From positions 1,736,001-1,800,000 of the forward strand of contig CP030277.1 in NCBI GenBank assembly GCA_003330885.1: a DNA stretch of 64,000 nt, written 5' to 3'. This document shows positions 8,969 through 17,526 of the stretch, piece after piece. The stretch is from Rhodobiaceae bacterium (lineage in GTDB: Bacteria; Pseudomonadota; Alphaproteobacteria; Parvibaculales; Parvibaculaceae). The notes below the pieces were generated by a model. It was not told the origin of the DNA. It made no database searches and saw nothing but the letters and a program-made list of their open reading frames with translations. The position numbers and the translations under genes were made by a program. Every line of letters starts with the position of its first letter. The stretch's first letter is position 1.

Positions 8969-10066
8969 TTATTCAGCTGCATTGATGGTCGTAACACGGG
9001 CACTTCTCAGGTGAGAATTTTCTGGGTGTGCCGCTAACCAGGCACCATCACGCACCGCATATTCTGGTGTACGAGACATTGGATGCTCACGGGATGTCTC
9101 AAATTTTTCTCTATCCAACGGCGTTGCCGTCAAGATTTTCGCCAGAAATGAAAACGCACGTACCTTGTTGATCACAGTCTGCCGAGCGTCTGGATCGGTC
9201 TGCGCATAATGGCGGGCTATCTCATCCATCGTTTGCGGACGTCGTCCACCGACCTTTTCCACGGCATCTGTGGGGGCGCCACGAGCAAACGCATCCTGTT
9301 GATAATCAACCACATAATGCGCCAGTTGGGATTGGGCGAACTCCGGTCGCTTTTGCGCCGCCAACGCTTTCAAGAACATCTTCATCGACGCATTGTCATA
9401 CCGAACAGTCCGACCTAAGGCCCGGCCAAATGCATCAGCAATTTCCTGGGGCGTCAGAAGCTCCGGACCTGTTGGTCGGTATGTCTGCCCTGCATGGTCT
9501 TCCGGGTTGATCAGAGCTCCCACATTTACTGCCGCAATATCATCATTTGACGGCGGTGCATTCCGCCCTTCCCCAAGCGGCATAGGCATCATGCCAAGTT
9601 GTGCCATGGGCAGCATAACCAGTGCGTAATTGTCGGCGAACCATCCGGTATTATTGATCGTCACTGTCGCTCCCGGTATCCAGTCGAGGATTTGATCCAT
9701 CATCCACACTTCTCTCGTCGCAAGAGACGGATGGGACGACGCAGACAACCATTGGCTTAGATGAACAATATGCTCAACCTTTGCCTCGGCTGCTGCGATT
9801 GCGAAGAGCGACATTTTATGGAGCGGGTGCGCTTCTACGGGTGCGCACCAATAAGCCCGCTGACATCCTGTAAAAGCCTCTCTGAGGCTGTCAATGTCGT
9901 GCATATCCCCAACAACAACTTCGGCACCAGTCTTGTGTAGCAGCTGAGATCTTGCGTCTTTTCGGCGGACGAGTGCTCGCACGGGATAGTCTCTTTCGAG
10001 CAGTTGAAGCGCCGTCGACAAGCCGGTCTTGCCAGCAGCCGACGTCACGAGGGTCTTGGGTTTCAT
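8969..10066 (-). CDS. NmrA-like NAD(P)H-binding protein
   Basis: About 365 residues with a short-chain-dehydrogenase Rossmann N-terminus, VTSAAGKTG (residues 7-15), VRALVRRKDAR and VVGDMHD, as in NmrA / quinone-oxidoreductase-2-like proteins that sense or use NAD(P)H. TINNTGWFADNY and YRPTGPELLTPQEIADAFG are typical of the C-terminal part. I chose ATG 10066 because AAAGGAAA precedes it. It lies downstream of a methyltransferase on the same strand (37-base gap), so the TetR-type operator upstream of that gene may control both. Confidence 0.8.
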   Translation of the reverse strand: MKPKTLVTSAAGKTGLSTALQLLERDYPVRALVRRKDARSQLLHKTGAEVVVGDMHDIDSLREAFTGCQRAYWCAPVEAHPLHKMSLFAIAAAEAKVEHIVHLSQWLSASSHPSLATREVWMMDQILDWIPGATVTINNTGWFADNYALVMLPMAQLGMMPMPLGEGRNAPPSNDDIAAVNVGALINPEDHAGQTYRPTGPELLTPQEIADAFGRALGRTVRYDNASMKMFLKALAAQKRPEFAQSQLAHYVVDYQQDAFARGAPTDAVEKVGGRRPQTMDEIARHYAQTDPDARQTVINKVRAFSFLAKILTATPLDREKFETSREHPMSRTPEYAVRDGAWLAAHPENSHLRSARVTTINAAE

Positions 10067-10103
10067 GCTATTTCCTTTCACTGTGTACAGCGCCCGTGAA
10101 CCA

Positions 10104-10922
10104 TCAGGGCTTCTCGAACACGAAATGCAGAAGGGCGATCTTCTCGTCTTTCAGGTTTTGAAACGCATTCAGTGCAAAGGTCGGAAAGTCTGGACCCATC
10201 ACCAGATGAAGACCCAATGGAGGCGGCCCACCCATCTCGGATATGCGACTGAACGTTGCACCAAACCAGTCGATTGCCAGCGCGCTGAGGTCACTTCTCG
10301 TGTGATGTCGAAACCCTGCTCCAACAGCGAGCGCCTCTAGCTCCGCCTCGTGAAGAATATTGTCAGTGGCGGCATCCGACGCCCAGGGCACTGGATAATG
10401 GAGAGGTTCATCGGCGCATCTGATTGGGTCCAGAATGACAAGGCGGCCACCTGGCTTGAGAAGCCGAAAAGCTTCCGCAAACAGTTTCTCCGGAGTTTGA
10501 AGAAACATATGCACATGAACAGAGAGGGCGGCGTCGAAGCTCTCAGGCTTGTGCGGAACATGGCAGACATCCGCCACATCAAGCTCAACCTGACCGGCGA
10601 GCCCCACCCACTCCGACATTACATTTCCCGCCTGGGTGGTCTCAGCGCTGAGATCAACACCCACAACCCGACTGCCGGTTTCCCTCGCGACAAAGCGCGC
10701 AGGTCCCCCCAACCCCGAGCCTAGGTCAAGAGTCACATCCCCCGGACCCACATCAAGCGACCCGATAATCGGCCAAATGGTCTCAAGACCACCAACGTGA
10801 AGCTCATCCACCCCAGCTAAGTCTTCCAGCACAAGAGCATCTACCAGTTTGCCCTCTGACACGAGCGCCTGAGCAATCCGTGTTTGTAAATTCTCTTCTT
10901 GGGCGATTGCTGTATTCGTCAT
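10104..10922 (-). CDS. Class I SAM-dependent methyltransferase
   Basis: 272 residues with motif I DLGSGLGGPARF (about residues 66-77), VVGVDLSAE and a post-I ADVCHVPH acidic region, then LLKPGGRLVILDP. The pattern resembles sarcosine/dimethylglycine or sterol/tocopherol-type methyltransferases; the substrate is not evident. Start ATG 10922 has AAAGGAG 5 bases upstream. An AAGAT-N6-ATCTT inverted repeat lies 14 bases before the start and recurs before the TetR operon, so I infer TetR control. Confidence 0.85.
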   Translation of the reverse strand: MTNTAIAQEENLQTRIAQALVSEGKLVDALVLEDLAGVDELHVGGLETIWPIIGSLDVGPGDVTLDLGSGLGGPARFVARETGSRVVGVDLSAETTQAGNVMSEWVGLAGQVELDVADVCHVPHKPESFDAALSVHVHMFLQTPEKLFAEAFRLLKPGGRLVILDPIRCADEPLHYPVPWASDAATDNILHEAELEALAVGAGFRHHTRSDLSALAIDWFGATFSRISEMGGPPPLGLHLVMGPDFPTFALNAFQNLKDEKIALLHFVFEKP

Positions 10923-10935
10923 GATTACTCCTTTT

Positions 10936-10951
10936 AAGATCATTCAATCTT
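10936..10951. promoter_or_regulatory. Candidate TetR operator, copy 1
   Basis: AAGATCATTCAATCTT is an inverted repeat of AAGAT with a 6-base spacer, 14 bases upstream of the methyltransferase start. 15 of its 16 bases recur at 11804-11819 upstream of the 58-residue gene and TetR. Placement just before the ribosome sites suits repression. Confidence 0.6.
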
Positions 10952-10986
10952 TATTTGGGCAGACCTCTGACGAACCACAAGTCCTG

Positions 10987-11568
10987 TTAGTCCAATTGGG
11001 CGAGTGCCGCCTGCACCGCCCCGGTGATAATTTTTTGAGGAGCGCGAGCCCGCGCCAGTATTGACAGACCTTGAAAGCTCACCGCAAGCCCCGCTGAAAG
11101 ATGGTCTATGTCACACTCAGCAGATAGGTCCCCTGCGGCCTGAGCGTTTGCCAAAGCGTTCCTGAATGCATTGGAGAGTTTCTTCAGATTTGCATGCACA
11201 AGTTTACTAAGACGGTCATTACTGTCTCCAAACTCAACGGATGTGTTGGCCATCATGCATCCATTGTTAAACGGCGCAGCCTTCGACGCCATCCTGATAA
11301 ATTCAAAAAACTCTCGGATATCAGTCAGTCCGGCGTCATCATCCGCCAATTTGGTATAGAGCGTTTCCGACACAAGCTTCTGGTACTTTGCCAGCGCGGC
11401 GGTATAAAGCCCCTCTTTGTCGTCAAAGGCGGCGTAAAGACCGGCATGCGCAACACCGGTCGCGTCAACGAGATCCCTCACCGATGTTTCTGAATATCCT
11501 TTCTCCCAGAAAAGATGCATCGCTTTTTCGACCACATCGTCTGGGTCAAACTCTCTTTTGCGTGCCAA
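10987..11568 (-). CDS. TetR/AcrR family transcriptional regulator
   Basis: 193 residues with the TetR N-terminal DNA-binding domain: AMHLFWEKGYSETSVRDLVDATGVAHAGLYAAFDDKE spans helices 1-4, with the conserved Y-x-x-F-x-x-K-E ending. The C-terminal ligand domain resembles the YxaF/NemR-type group (NGCMMANTSVEF). It is preceded by the 58-residue gene (42-base gap) on the same strand. Two copies of an inverted repeat next to this operon and the methyltransferase operon are the probable binding sites. The ligand is unknown. Confidence 0.9.
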   Translation of the reverse strand: MARKREFDPDDVVEKAMHLFWEKGYSETSVRDLVDATGVAHAGLYAAFDDKEGLYTAALAKYQKLVSETLYTKLADDDAGLTDIREFFEFIRMASKAAPFNNGCMMANTSVEFGDSNDRLSKLVHANLKKLSNAFRNALANAQAAGDLSAECDIDHLSAGLAVSFQGLSILARARAPQKIITGAVQAALAQLD

Positions 11569-11610
11569 ACCTTCTCACTTCCTTTCGACCAATCCGCCAT
11601 TTCTTATGGT

Positions 11611-11787
11611 TCAGGTCTTTGAATTCTCCTCTAGCGCAGCAACGCGATCTCGCAGCGCATCAATCTCTGCCTGCTGACGTGCGACATTCACCGCCAGCAC
11701 CTCTTCCGGCCGCTCGTGCACAACCCTATCCAATTGTTCAATCCACAGCTTCGCCCGATTAAGACGGGAGGTGACTTCGTTCTTCAT
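11611..11787 (-). CDS. 58-residue coiled-coil protein
   Basis: A 58-codon gene with ATG at 11787 preceded by AGGCAGG, stop TGA at 11611. The predicted text starts MKNEVTSRLNRAKLWIEQLD and ends DALRDRVAALEENSKT, with a leucine/alanine heptad pattern (AEIDALRDRVAALEE) suggesting a short coiled coil. It is the first gene of the unit with TetR downstream. Function unknown; a partner or accessory subunit of neighbouring enzymes is possible. Confidence 0.65.
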   Translation of the reverse strand: MKNEVTSRLNRAKLWIEQLDRVVHERPEEVLAVNVARQQAEIDALRDRVAALEENSKT

Positions 11788-11803
11788 AGCTTACCTGCCT
11801 TTC

Positions 11804-11819
11804 TAGATCATTCAATCTT
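11804..11819. promoter_or_regulatory. Candidate TetR operator, copy 2
   Basis: TAGATCATTCAATCTT differs at one base from the copy at 10936-10951 and lies 17 bases upstream of the 58-residue gene, an almost identical position relative to the start. This suggests autoregulation of the TetR unit. Confidence 0.6.
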
Positions 11820-11936
11820 ATAAATGGTCAGGCCGATTTTTTTTACAAGAACAATTGATCTTTTATCCGAGAAAACAAAGCCGCAACCCAAATTTTTCAG
11901 GTCGCGGCCCTTACTCTTCCTTAGATAGACACCAGC

Positions 11937-12437
11937 CTACTCGGCAATAACTGTGGCCCAGTTTCCTTCAGACTTTACAATATTACCAGGAATGTCCGTT
12001 TCCCAGATAGACCGAACAACGGGCGTCTTGTTGAGGTAAAGCCGTCCATCCACAATGCTCCACGCATTAGGGTCCGTTTCGACTTTATATGTCCCGAGCG
12101 ACAATGCGTAGGCACAATACCCCCCATAGGCAGGCGCATATTTTTCAGGGTTGCTGAGAAAGATTTCGCGATTTTCTGCCGATGAAAAATGCCAGGTCGC
12201 ACCCTGATATTCAGCCGCGAACGCCGCCTTACCTTGCACCGGTTTGGCCTCGGTGAAGTAGGCGACGGCGTCCGTGCCACGAATAGCGACTCCATTCTCC
12301 GAGTAAACCGGGATGTGTTCGCTCGCATCTGCTGCGGCAAAAGTGTTCGTCCCGACGACAATCGCCGCAAAGGCAAGGACAAAAAAGCCAATCGCGCGGT
12401 TAAGGCTGCGTGTTGTTTCTCTAATCAAACGAGTCAT
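11937..12437 (-). CDS. Exported YHS-domain protein, copy A
   Basis: 166 residues with a signal peptide (AAIVVGTNTFAAADA) and one YHS-type domain: GVAIRGTDAVAYFT, AEYQGATWHFSSAENREIF, NPEKYAPAYGGYCAYALS, then VDGRLYLNKT. The cysteine in GGYCA is the conserved redox or metal position of the exported YHS (seleno)protein family. A paralogue of the same length is encoded next to it on the same strand, a tandem duplication. A role in metal or redox handling in the periplasm is likely but unproven. Confidence 0.85.
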   Translation of the reverse strand: MTRLIRETTRSLNRAIGFFVLAFAAIVVGTNTFAAADASEHIPVYSENGVAIRGTDAVAYFTEAKPVQGKAAFAAEYQGATWHFSSAENREIFLSNPEKYAPAYGGYCAYALSLGTYKVETDPNAWSIVDGRLYLNKTPVVRSIWETDIPGNIVKSEGNWATVIAE

Positions 12438-12530
12438 AAGGGCACCTCTCCAAGTGGTTGCTTGGATATTTAGGCACCCACACCTGCCTTAGCCAATAAC
12501 TGCTGTGCACAAGCCCGTGAAAAAGGGAAC

Positions 12531-12562
12531 GTCACGCAAGGTTCATATTTTCCTTGCGTGAC
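12531..12562 (-). terminator. Probable terminator after YHS copy B
   Basis: Perfect 11-bp inverted repeat (GTCACGCAAGG 12531-12541, CCTTGCGTGAC 12552-12562) with a 10-base loop. On the minus strand it lies just after the stop of the YHS gene at 12583 and is followed by GTTCCCTTTTT, a modest T run. Confidence 0.6.
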
Positions 12563-12582
12563 AAATCTGGAGAAGCAAACGT

Positions 12583-13083
12583 TCAATGAGCGGCCAATTT
12601 CACCCAATTTGCGTTCGCTTTTTCGATGCGCCCCGTTATGTCTCCCTGCCAAAGGGTGCGCATTCGAAGCGTTTTGTTGAGGTAAAGACGACCATCGACA
12701 ATGGTCCAGGCATCGGGGTCCGTTGCCACTTTATGTGCCCCGAGAGACAAAGCGTAGGCGCAATAGCCACCATAGGCCGGCGCGTATTTTTCAGGCTCTG
12801 CAACAAACAAGTCTCTGTTCTCTGCAGACGAAAATTGCCAGAGGACGCCATGATACTCCGTAGTGAACTCTGGAATGCCATCCACCCTTGCACTCTGAGT
12901 AAAATACGCAACCACGTCAGCCCCACGAATGGCCACGCCTTCGCTCACAAAAGTTGAACCACCGGAAGCTCCACCGTCTGCACCATGGACGACAGTGGGC
13001 GTCATTACACTTGCACATACCCACGCTACCGCACCAACAAGCAAAGCGAATGGGTGAGAAGACTTGATTGAGTTTTTGATCAT
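12583..13083 (-). CDS. Exported YHS-domain protein, copy B
   Basis: 166 residues, same length and layout as the neighbour at 11937: signal peptide, GVAIRGADVVAYFT, WQFSSAENRDLF, PEKYAPAYGGYCAYALSLG and VDGRLYLNKT. The conserved block is nearly identical while the signal peptide and last 25 residues differ, so the duplication is not recent. A terminator-like hairpin separates the two copies. Confidence 0.85.
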   Translation of the reverse strand: MIKNSIKSSHPFALLVGAVAWVCASVMTPTVVHGADGGASGGSTFVSEGVAIRGADVVAYFTQSARVDGIPEFTTEYHGVLWQFSSAENRDLFVAEPEKYAPAYGGYCAYALSLGAHKVATDPDAWTIVDGRLYLNKTLRMRTLWQGDITGRIEKANANWVKLAAH

Positions 13084-13204
13084 ATTGACCTCAGCTAAAA
13101 ATTGATGGTCAAACTTGATCGGGGCCTTCCCAACGGCAGGTTAATGCAGACCTCAACTTTATGTGAGGACAACCCGTCTACCAACAAAGGTCTAGAGAAC
13201 GCCG

Positions 13205-14815
13205 TCAGGCCGTGCTGAAACCCTCATACCCATTCGCAGCGACATCCTCCGCCATTGCCACATAATCCGGAAAACCAATGAACGGCATAAACACGCGGGG
13301 TTTTCCGGGAACGTTTGCACCGAGATACCAGGAATTACATTTTGGGTAGAGAGTCGCTTCTGAGCGCATATTCACGACGTCGACCCATTTGTTTTCTGCG
13401 TCGAGCGCAGGCTCAAAGCTAGAAATTTTGCGCTCATCAGCCCAGTCGATGGCACCCGCAATATATTCAGCATGCTGCTCGATGCCTGTCACCATATTGG
13501 CAAGCACCGAAGGGCTGCCTGGGCCCGTCATCATGAACAGATTTGGAAATCCAGCTGAGGCGAGCCCAAGATAGGTCCGCGGACCCGCAGACCATTTCTC
13601 TTTAAGCGACTGCCCTTCTCTGCCGTGAATGTCGATCTGCAGGAGTGCGCCCGTCATCGCATCAAAGCCCGTAGCAAAAACGACTGCATCAAACTCAAAC
13701 GATTGCCCTTTCGCCTCCAGCCCCGCGGTCGTGAAGCGCTCAATTGGTGAAGAGCTCACGTCAACCAGGTCTACGTTAGGGCGGTTATAAGTTTCAAAGT
13801 ACCCACTATCAGCGACCAGACGCTTGCATCCAATAATACTGTCCGGGCAAAGGATCTCTGCAGTCTCAGGGTCCTTCACAATCTCGCGGATCTTCTTTCG
13901 CACAAAATCAGCCGCGAATTTGTTTGTCTCCGGGCTGGCGCCAATGTCGCCAAAAGCCGACAGGAACATAAAGCCCCCATGACCCCAATATTCTTCAAAC
14001 CGCGCCTCCCGCTCCTCCGGGGTTACATCAAGAACCGAATCTTCCCGTCGTGGGAAATGCGCGCCGAAAGCGGCTGGCTGTTGATAGGCGGCAGCCCGAA
14101 ATTGCGCATAGTCTGCTTTGATGGAGGCAGCCAGGTCCCGATCAAGTGGTTTGTTGCGCGCCGGCACGCTGAAATTTGGCGTCCGCTGAAACACGGTGAG
14201 ATGTTTGGCCTGCTCAGCAATAAACGGAATGGATTGGATGCCCGAAGAACCAGTGCCAATGACCGCGACCCGCTGGCCAGAAAAATCAACACCTTCTTTA
14301 GGCCAGGCGCCGGTGTGATAGGTGGCACCGACAAAATTGTCCAACCCCTGAAAGTCAGGAGTGTTGGCAGCAGATAAACACCCTGTCGCCATTATAAGGT
14401 AGCGCGCGCGAACCTGATCGCCTGTATCGGTCTCTATCGCCCAAAGCTTGTCGGCCTCATTGTATTTTGCTGACGTGACGCTGGACTGAAAAGCAAAGTG
14501 CTGCCTGAGTTCAAACCGGTCTGCCACATGGTTGGCATAGGAGAGGATCTCTGGCTGTGGCGAATAACGCTCACTCCATTCCCACTCCTGCTGCAGCTCA
14601 TCAGAGAACTTGTAGGAATATTCCATGCTCTCAACATCGCAGCGACATCCGGGATATCGGTTCCAGTACCAAGTACCTCCAACATCATCACCGCGTTCAA
14701 AGCCTTGAACCGAAAGGCCCTTTTGCACCAGCAGATGGGTCATATACATGCCGCCAAAACCTGCCCCCACTACGATTGCATCTACCTGCTGACCTGATGA
14801 TTTTTGATCCTGCAC
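13205..14815 (-). CDS. Flavin-containing Baeyer-Villiger monooxygenase
   Basis: 536 residues. GAGFGG (17-22) is the FAD Rossmann motif, IGTGSSG (186-192) the NADPH motif, and FVGATYHTGAWP (161-172) matches the type I Baeyer-Villiger fingerprint FxGxxxHxxxW(P/D). GTWYWNRYPGCRCD is the usual cyclohexanone/steroid-monooxygenase-like segment. It should insert oxygen next to a ketone using NADPH and O2; the natural ketone is unknown. The start is a GTG with GGGAGG 8 bases upstream. It is divergent from a Coq4-like gene across a 209-base region with three inverted repeats. Confidence 0.92.
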   Translation of the reverse strand: MQDQKSSGQQVDAIVVGAGFGGMYMTHLLVQKGLSVQGFERGDDVGGTWYWNRYPGCRCDVESMEYSYKFSDELQQEWEWSERYSPQPEILSYANHVADRFELRQHFAFQSSVTSAKYNEADKLWAIETDTGDQVRARYLIMATGCLSAANTPDFQGLDNFVGATYHTGAWPKEGVDFSGQRVAVIGTGSSGIQSIPFIAEQAKHLTVFQRTPNFSVPARNKPLDRDLAASIKADYAQFRAAAYQQPAAFGAHFPRREDSVLDVTPEEREARFEEYWGHGGFMFLSAFGDIGASPETNKFAADFVRKKIREIVKDPETAEILCPDSIIGCKRLVADSGYFETYNRPNVDLVDVSSSPIERFTTAGLEAKGQSFEFDAVVFATGFDAMTGALLQIDIHGREGQSLKEKWSAGPRTYLGLASAGFPNLFMMTGPGSPSVLANMVTGIEQHAEYIAGAIDWADERKISSFEPALDAENKWVDVVNMRSEATLYPKCNSWYLGANVPGKPRVFMPFIGFPDYVAMAEDVAANGYEGFSTA

Positions 14816-14921
14816 GAACTCATCCTCCCTGGTGACATATTTTTAACGTCGTTTCTTGGCTCTTTCTTGAGCGTTTACAGGCCATTCTCGATATCGGCGC
14901 ATTAATCGGAAACGCATCTAT

Positions 14922-14998
14922 TGACATTAATGTCAGCAATAACCATCTGTCGTATTGACACAGATGTAAGTAACATCTACAAAAGTGACAGTTTGTCA
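14922..14998. promoter_or_regulatory. Divergent control region with three inverted repeats
   Basis: Between the monooxygenase and the Coq4-like gene are TGACATTAATGTCA (14922-14935, perfect palindrome), CATCTGT-N9-ACAGATG (14944-14966, enclosing TGTC-N5-GACA) and TGACA-GTT-TGTCA (14986-14998). Shared TGACA/TGTCA half-sites suggest a dimeric repressor controlling both directions. No regulator gene is adjacent. Confidence 0.55.
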
Positions 14999-15024
14999 TT
15001 ACAGAATGCGATGAGGAGCACAAT

Positions 15025-15795
15025 ATGACAAGTCCTACCCCTTTTATTGACCCTGCCCGCCAGCGCTCGCGTATCAAGCCGCTGAAAGCCTGGGGGCACA
15101 TGCAGAAGCTGATCGCGGACAAAGAAGACACAGCACAGGTCTTCCACATCATTGAAGCGCTGAACGGCAACGTGAAGCTTGCCGACTTTGAGCGCTTCAT
15201 GAAGTCAGAACAAGGCCCCGCCCTGCTCGCAAAACACGCTGACCTTCCAACCATGCTGGATAATCATGCGCCTTTGAAAAGCCTGCCAAATGGCACGGTC
15301 GGTCGTGCATATGTCGAGTTTATGGAAAGCGAAGGCTTGAGCGCTGCAGGCCTCGTGGCTGAAAGCGAAACGAACAACGCACATCGTCAACAGTTCGATG
15401 ATGATCTCACCTGGTACATGAACAGGGGTCGCGATACCCATGACCTCTATCACGTGCTCACCGGTTATGGCCGTGACGCACTTGGCGAAGCAGCCCTTCT
15501 TGGATACACCCATAGCCAGCACGGCGGACTGGGCATCAACTTCATCGCTTTTATGGGCGGACGAACGATCGCTAAGGAAGCACCACGCAACGCAAATATC
15601 AAAGCAGTCATCGCTGAGGCACGGCGCAACGGAAAGGCAGCCGCACGCATCGTTGATCAGGATATTGATGCATTGCTGCGCGAGCCAATCGCAGACGCTC
15701 GCGCGCGCCTGGGCATCAACGAACCAGTCCTCTACAAACGCGCTCTGGAGATCTTCTCAGAATATGAGCTCGACCCGGCAGCGGTGGCTGCCTGA
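15025..15795 (+). CDS. Coq4 family protein
   Basis: 256 residues. H139-D140-x-x-H143-x11-E155 is the HDxxHx11E metal motif of Coq4, followed by GYTHSQHGGLGINFIAFMGG. Eukaryotic Coq4 works in coenzyme Q assembly and oxidative decarboxylation of the ring; bacterial homologues are widespread in alphaproteobacteria and often sit beside unrelated enzymes. Here it is divergent from a Baeyer-Villiger monooxygenase with shared operator-like repeats, so a role in that catabolic pathway is as likely as ubiquinone synthesis. It is followed by a 10-bp stem terminator. Confidence 0.85.
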   Translation: MTSPTPFIDPARQRSRIKPLKAWGHMQKLIADKEDTAQVFHIIEALNGNVKLADFERFMKSEQGPALLAKHADLPTMLDNHAPLKSLPNGTVGRAYVEFMESEGLSAAGLVAESETNNAHRQQFDDDLTWYMNRGRDTHDLYHVLTGYGRDALGEAALLGYTHSQHGGLGINFIAFMGGRTIAKEAPRNANIKAVIAEARRNGKAAARIVDQDIDALLREPIADARARLGINEPVLYKRALEIFSEYELDPAAVAA

Positions 15796-15829
15796 TCTGG
15801 GTTCGAGGCTGACTTTTCAACTGTCGCAG

Positions 15830-15858
15830 AGAGGCATAGTCACCTATGCCTCTTTTTG
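15830..15858 (+). terminator. Rho-independent terminator
   Basis: AGAGGCATAG (15830-15839), 4-base loop, CTATGCCTCT (15844-15853), then TTTTTGC. It ends the Coq4-like transcript and overlaps the last codons of the converging MFS gene. Confidence 0.85.
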
Positions 15859-17213
15859 CTTGATTGGATAAAGAAGGCTGGCACCAAGCCCAGGAATGAA
15901 ATCGCCATGCCGATGACAAAGATCATCGGTAGGCCGAGATTTTCCGCTGGAACGGACAACAGCGCTCCGAAAAGACTGAGCCCGAGCGACGACCCGATCT
16001 GACTGGCAAGGCGGCTGACTCCAGACGCGGTTCCAAACATAGCGGGTGGGACTGCGGTTGCGATCACGGAGGTCAGTGGCGGCTGAGCAAATCCGTGTCC
16101 AACACCCTGTAGAACAAGTCCTGCAACCAGGACAGGGACGCTGAAGAGATAAACGCCCAGCCCTACCAGCAGCAGGCCAATTGACTGCAGGGCGGTCCCC
16201 ACAAGAGCACCAAAACGTTCGCCATAGTGCGCCGAGAGAGAGCCCCCCATGGGCGTCGCAATCGTGAGGCTCGCCGTGCGGACCAGCATCATGGCTGCTG
16301 CAACAGACACGCTATATCCAAAATGTCCGATCAACACCAAAGGCGTGGCCACAAGACCACCGAGATACGACCCCTGCAGAAGAAACGATGTCGCAACCGG
16401 CGCATTGAAATTCCGCGCCTTAAGAAGCATCGGAGGCACAATGGGATGAGCCACCTGCCGTTCGAACCTGAAGAAAGCGAGAAGTCCGACAGCACCGAGA
16501 ACAAGTGCGCTCCACTTCATCCAGGCTGCAACCCCCTCTTCCGAGATCGAGCCAACAGAGAAGAGAAGAAACAGCAGAGAGACGATAAGAGCAAAGTTCC
16601 CCAGATGATCGAACGCTGCTGGCCGTGCTTCTGTCTCCGGTAAGGCTCTGACAGCAATGACCCAGGCGATAACGCCGGAGACAATCTGAAACATAAAAAC
16701 AGATCGCCAACCGAAGAAATCTACCAACGGGCCACCCAAAATAAGCCCAAGAGCCGCAGACCCTGGTCCACCCATGGACCACCAGCCGATAACCCGCGTC
16801 CGCTCATCATCTGTGAACACATGAAAGAGCAGCGCCATGGCCGAGGGTGTCGTGGCTCCCGCCAGCAACATGGAAATCACCCGGAAGGCGATCAGTGACC
16901 AGATATCCCAGGCAAAAAAGCAGAGCGCTGCGAAAACCGTGGAGCCCGCAATGCCGAAGATGAACAACCTACGGTGGCCATACATATCTCCCAGCTTGCC
17001 AAGCAGCGGCAAACAAACTGCGCTGATCAACATTGGCGCGGAGACGGACCAGGTCGCCAACGCTTCAGTAACACCAAACTCTTCTGCGATCTGTCCAAGT
17101 GCAACCGTGAGGATGGTGAACGGAAAGCCCGTCGCCAACATGCCGATCAAGGTCACATAGAGAACCCGGCGAGATTGGACTCGCTTTTCTATGTCAGCAT
17201 CAGGCGTACTCAT
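15840..17213 (-). CDS. MFS transporter, drug exporter type
   Basis: 457 residues with about 14 hydrophobic segments, starting LYVTLIGMLATGFPFTILTVALGQIAEEFG. The motif A loop LGKLGDMYGHRRLF after segment 2 and the motif C-like WSMGGPGSAALGLILGGPLVDFFGWRSVF in segment 5 place it in the DHA2/EmrB-like drug:H+ antiporters. It probably exports small toxic compounds from the inner membrane. No regulator is adjacent. It is the last gene before the island boundary. Confidence 0.88.
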   Translation of the reverse strand: MSTPDADIEKRVQSRRVLYVTLIGMLATGFPFTILTVALGQIAEEFGVTEALATWSVSAPMLISAVCLPLLGKLGDMYGHRRLFIFGIAGSTVFAALCFFAWDIWSLIAFRVISMLLAGATTPSAMALLFHVFTDDERTRVIGWWSMGGPGSAALGLILGGPLVDFFGWRSVFMFQIVSGVIAWVIAVRALPETEARPAAFDHLGNFALIVSLLFLLFSVGSISEEGVAAWMKWSALVLGAVGLLAFFRFERQVAHPIVPPMLLKARNFNAPVATSFLLQGSYLGGLVATPLVLIGHFGYSVSVAAAMMLVRTASLTIATPMGGSLSAHYGERFGALVGTALQSIGLLLVGLGVYLFSVPVLVAGLVLQGVGHGFAQPPLTSVIATAVPPAMFGTASGVSRLASQIGSSLGLSLFGALLSVPAENLGLPMIFVIGMAISFLGLVPAFFIQSSKKRHR

Positions 17214-17336
17214 GGGGGATCAGGACTCAAATGGAAACAGGGTGAAAAAGTGCGCCCAACCTAATCGTCGAAACAGATGAGTGCAAAGACCCTGTTCACT
17301 TTGGATCGTTTGATGCGGTATAGGAAATTTTGGACT

Positions 17337-17391
17337 TGGTGGGCCGTGTAGGATTCAAACCTACGACCTAGTGATTAAGAGTCACTAACTC
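17337..17391 (-). other. tRNA-Lys(CTT) 3' half, island attachment site (attL)
   Basis: Read on the minus strand, this has a 5-bp anticodon stem (AGTGA/TCACT) around loop CTCTTAA (anticodon CTT), a variable loop, a perfect T arm (GTAGG TTTGAAT CCTAC), then ACGGCCC-A-CCA. The matching 5' acceptor strand GGGCCGT and a normal D arm are absent: the sequence upstream turns into TAGGAGCTATATGG. It is therefore a 3' fragment, not a working tRNA. The orientation and the integrase 136 bases away fit an island inserted into tRNA-Lys, with the intact tRNA expected at the far right end beyond this window. Confidence 0.8.
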
Positions 17392-17526
17392 TATATTCCA
17401 TATAGCTCCTACCTCTACGCTTTATCCTGGTTTTTAGCCGTTTCCTGAAAACTCCACCGACAGCAAACCGCGCAAATACACGACCTATCGGTATCTATTT
17501 GGTAGCTATTCTGCTATTGTCTTCGC

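Noticed and set aside
17337-17420. Complete tRNA-Lys gene
   Set aside because: The 5' acceptor strand and a normal D arm are missing; only the 3' half matches.
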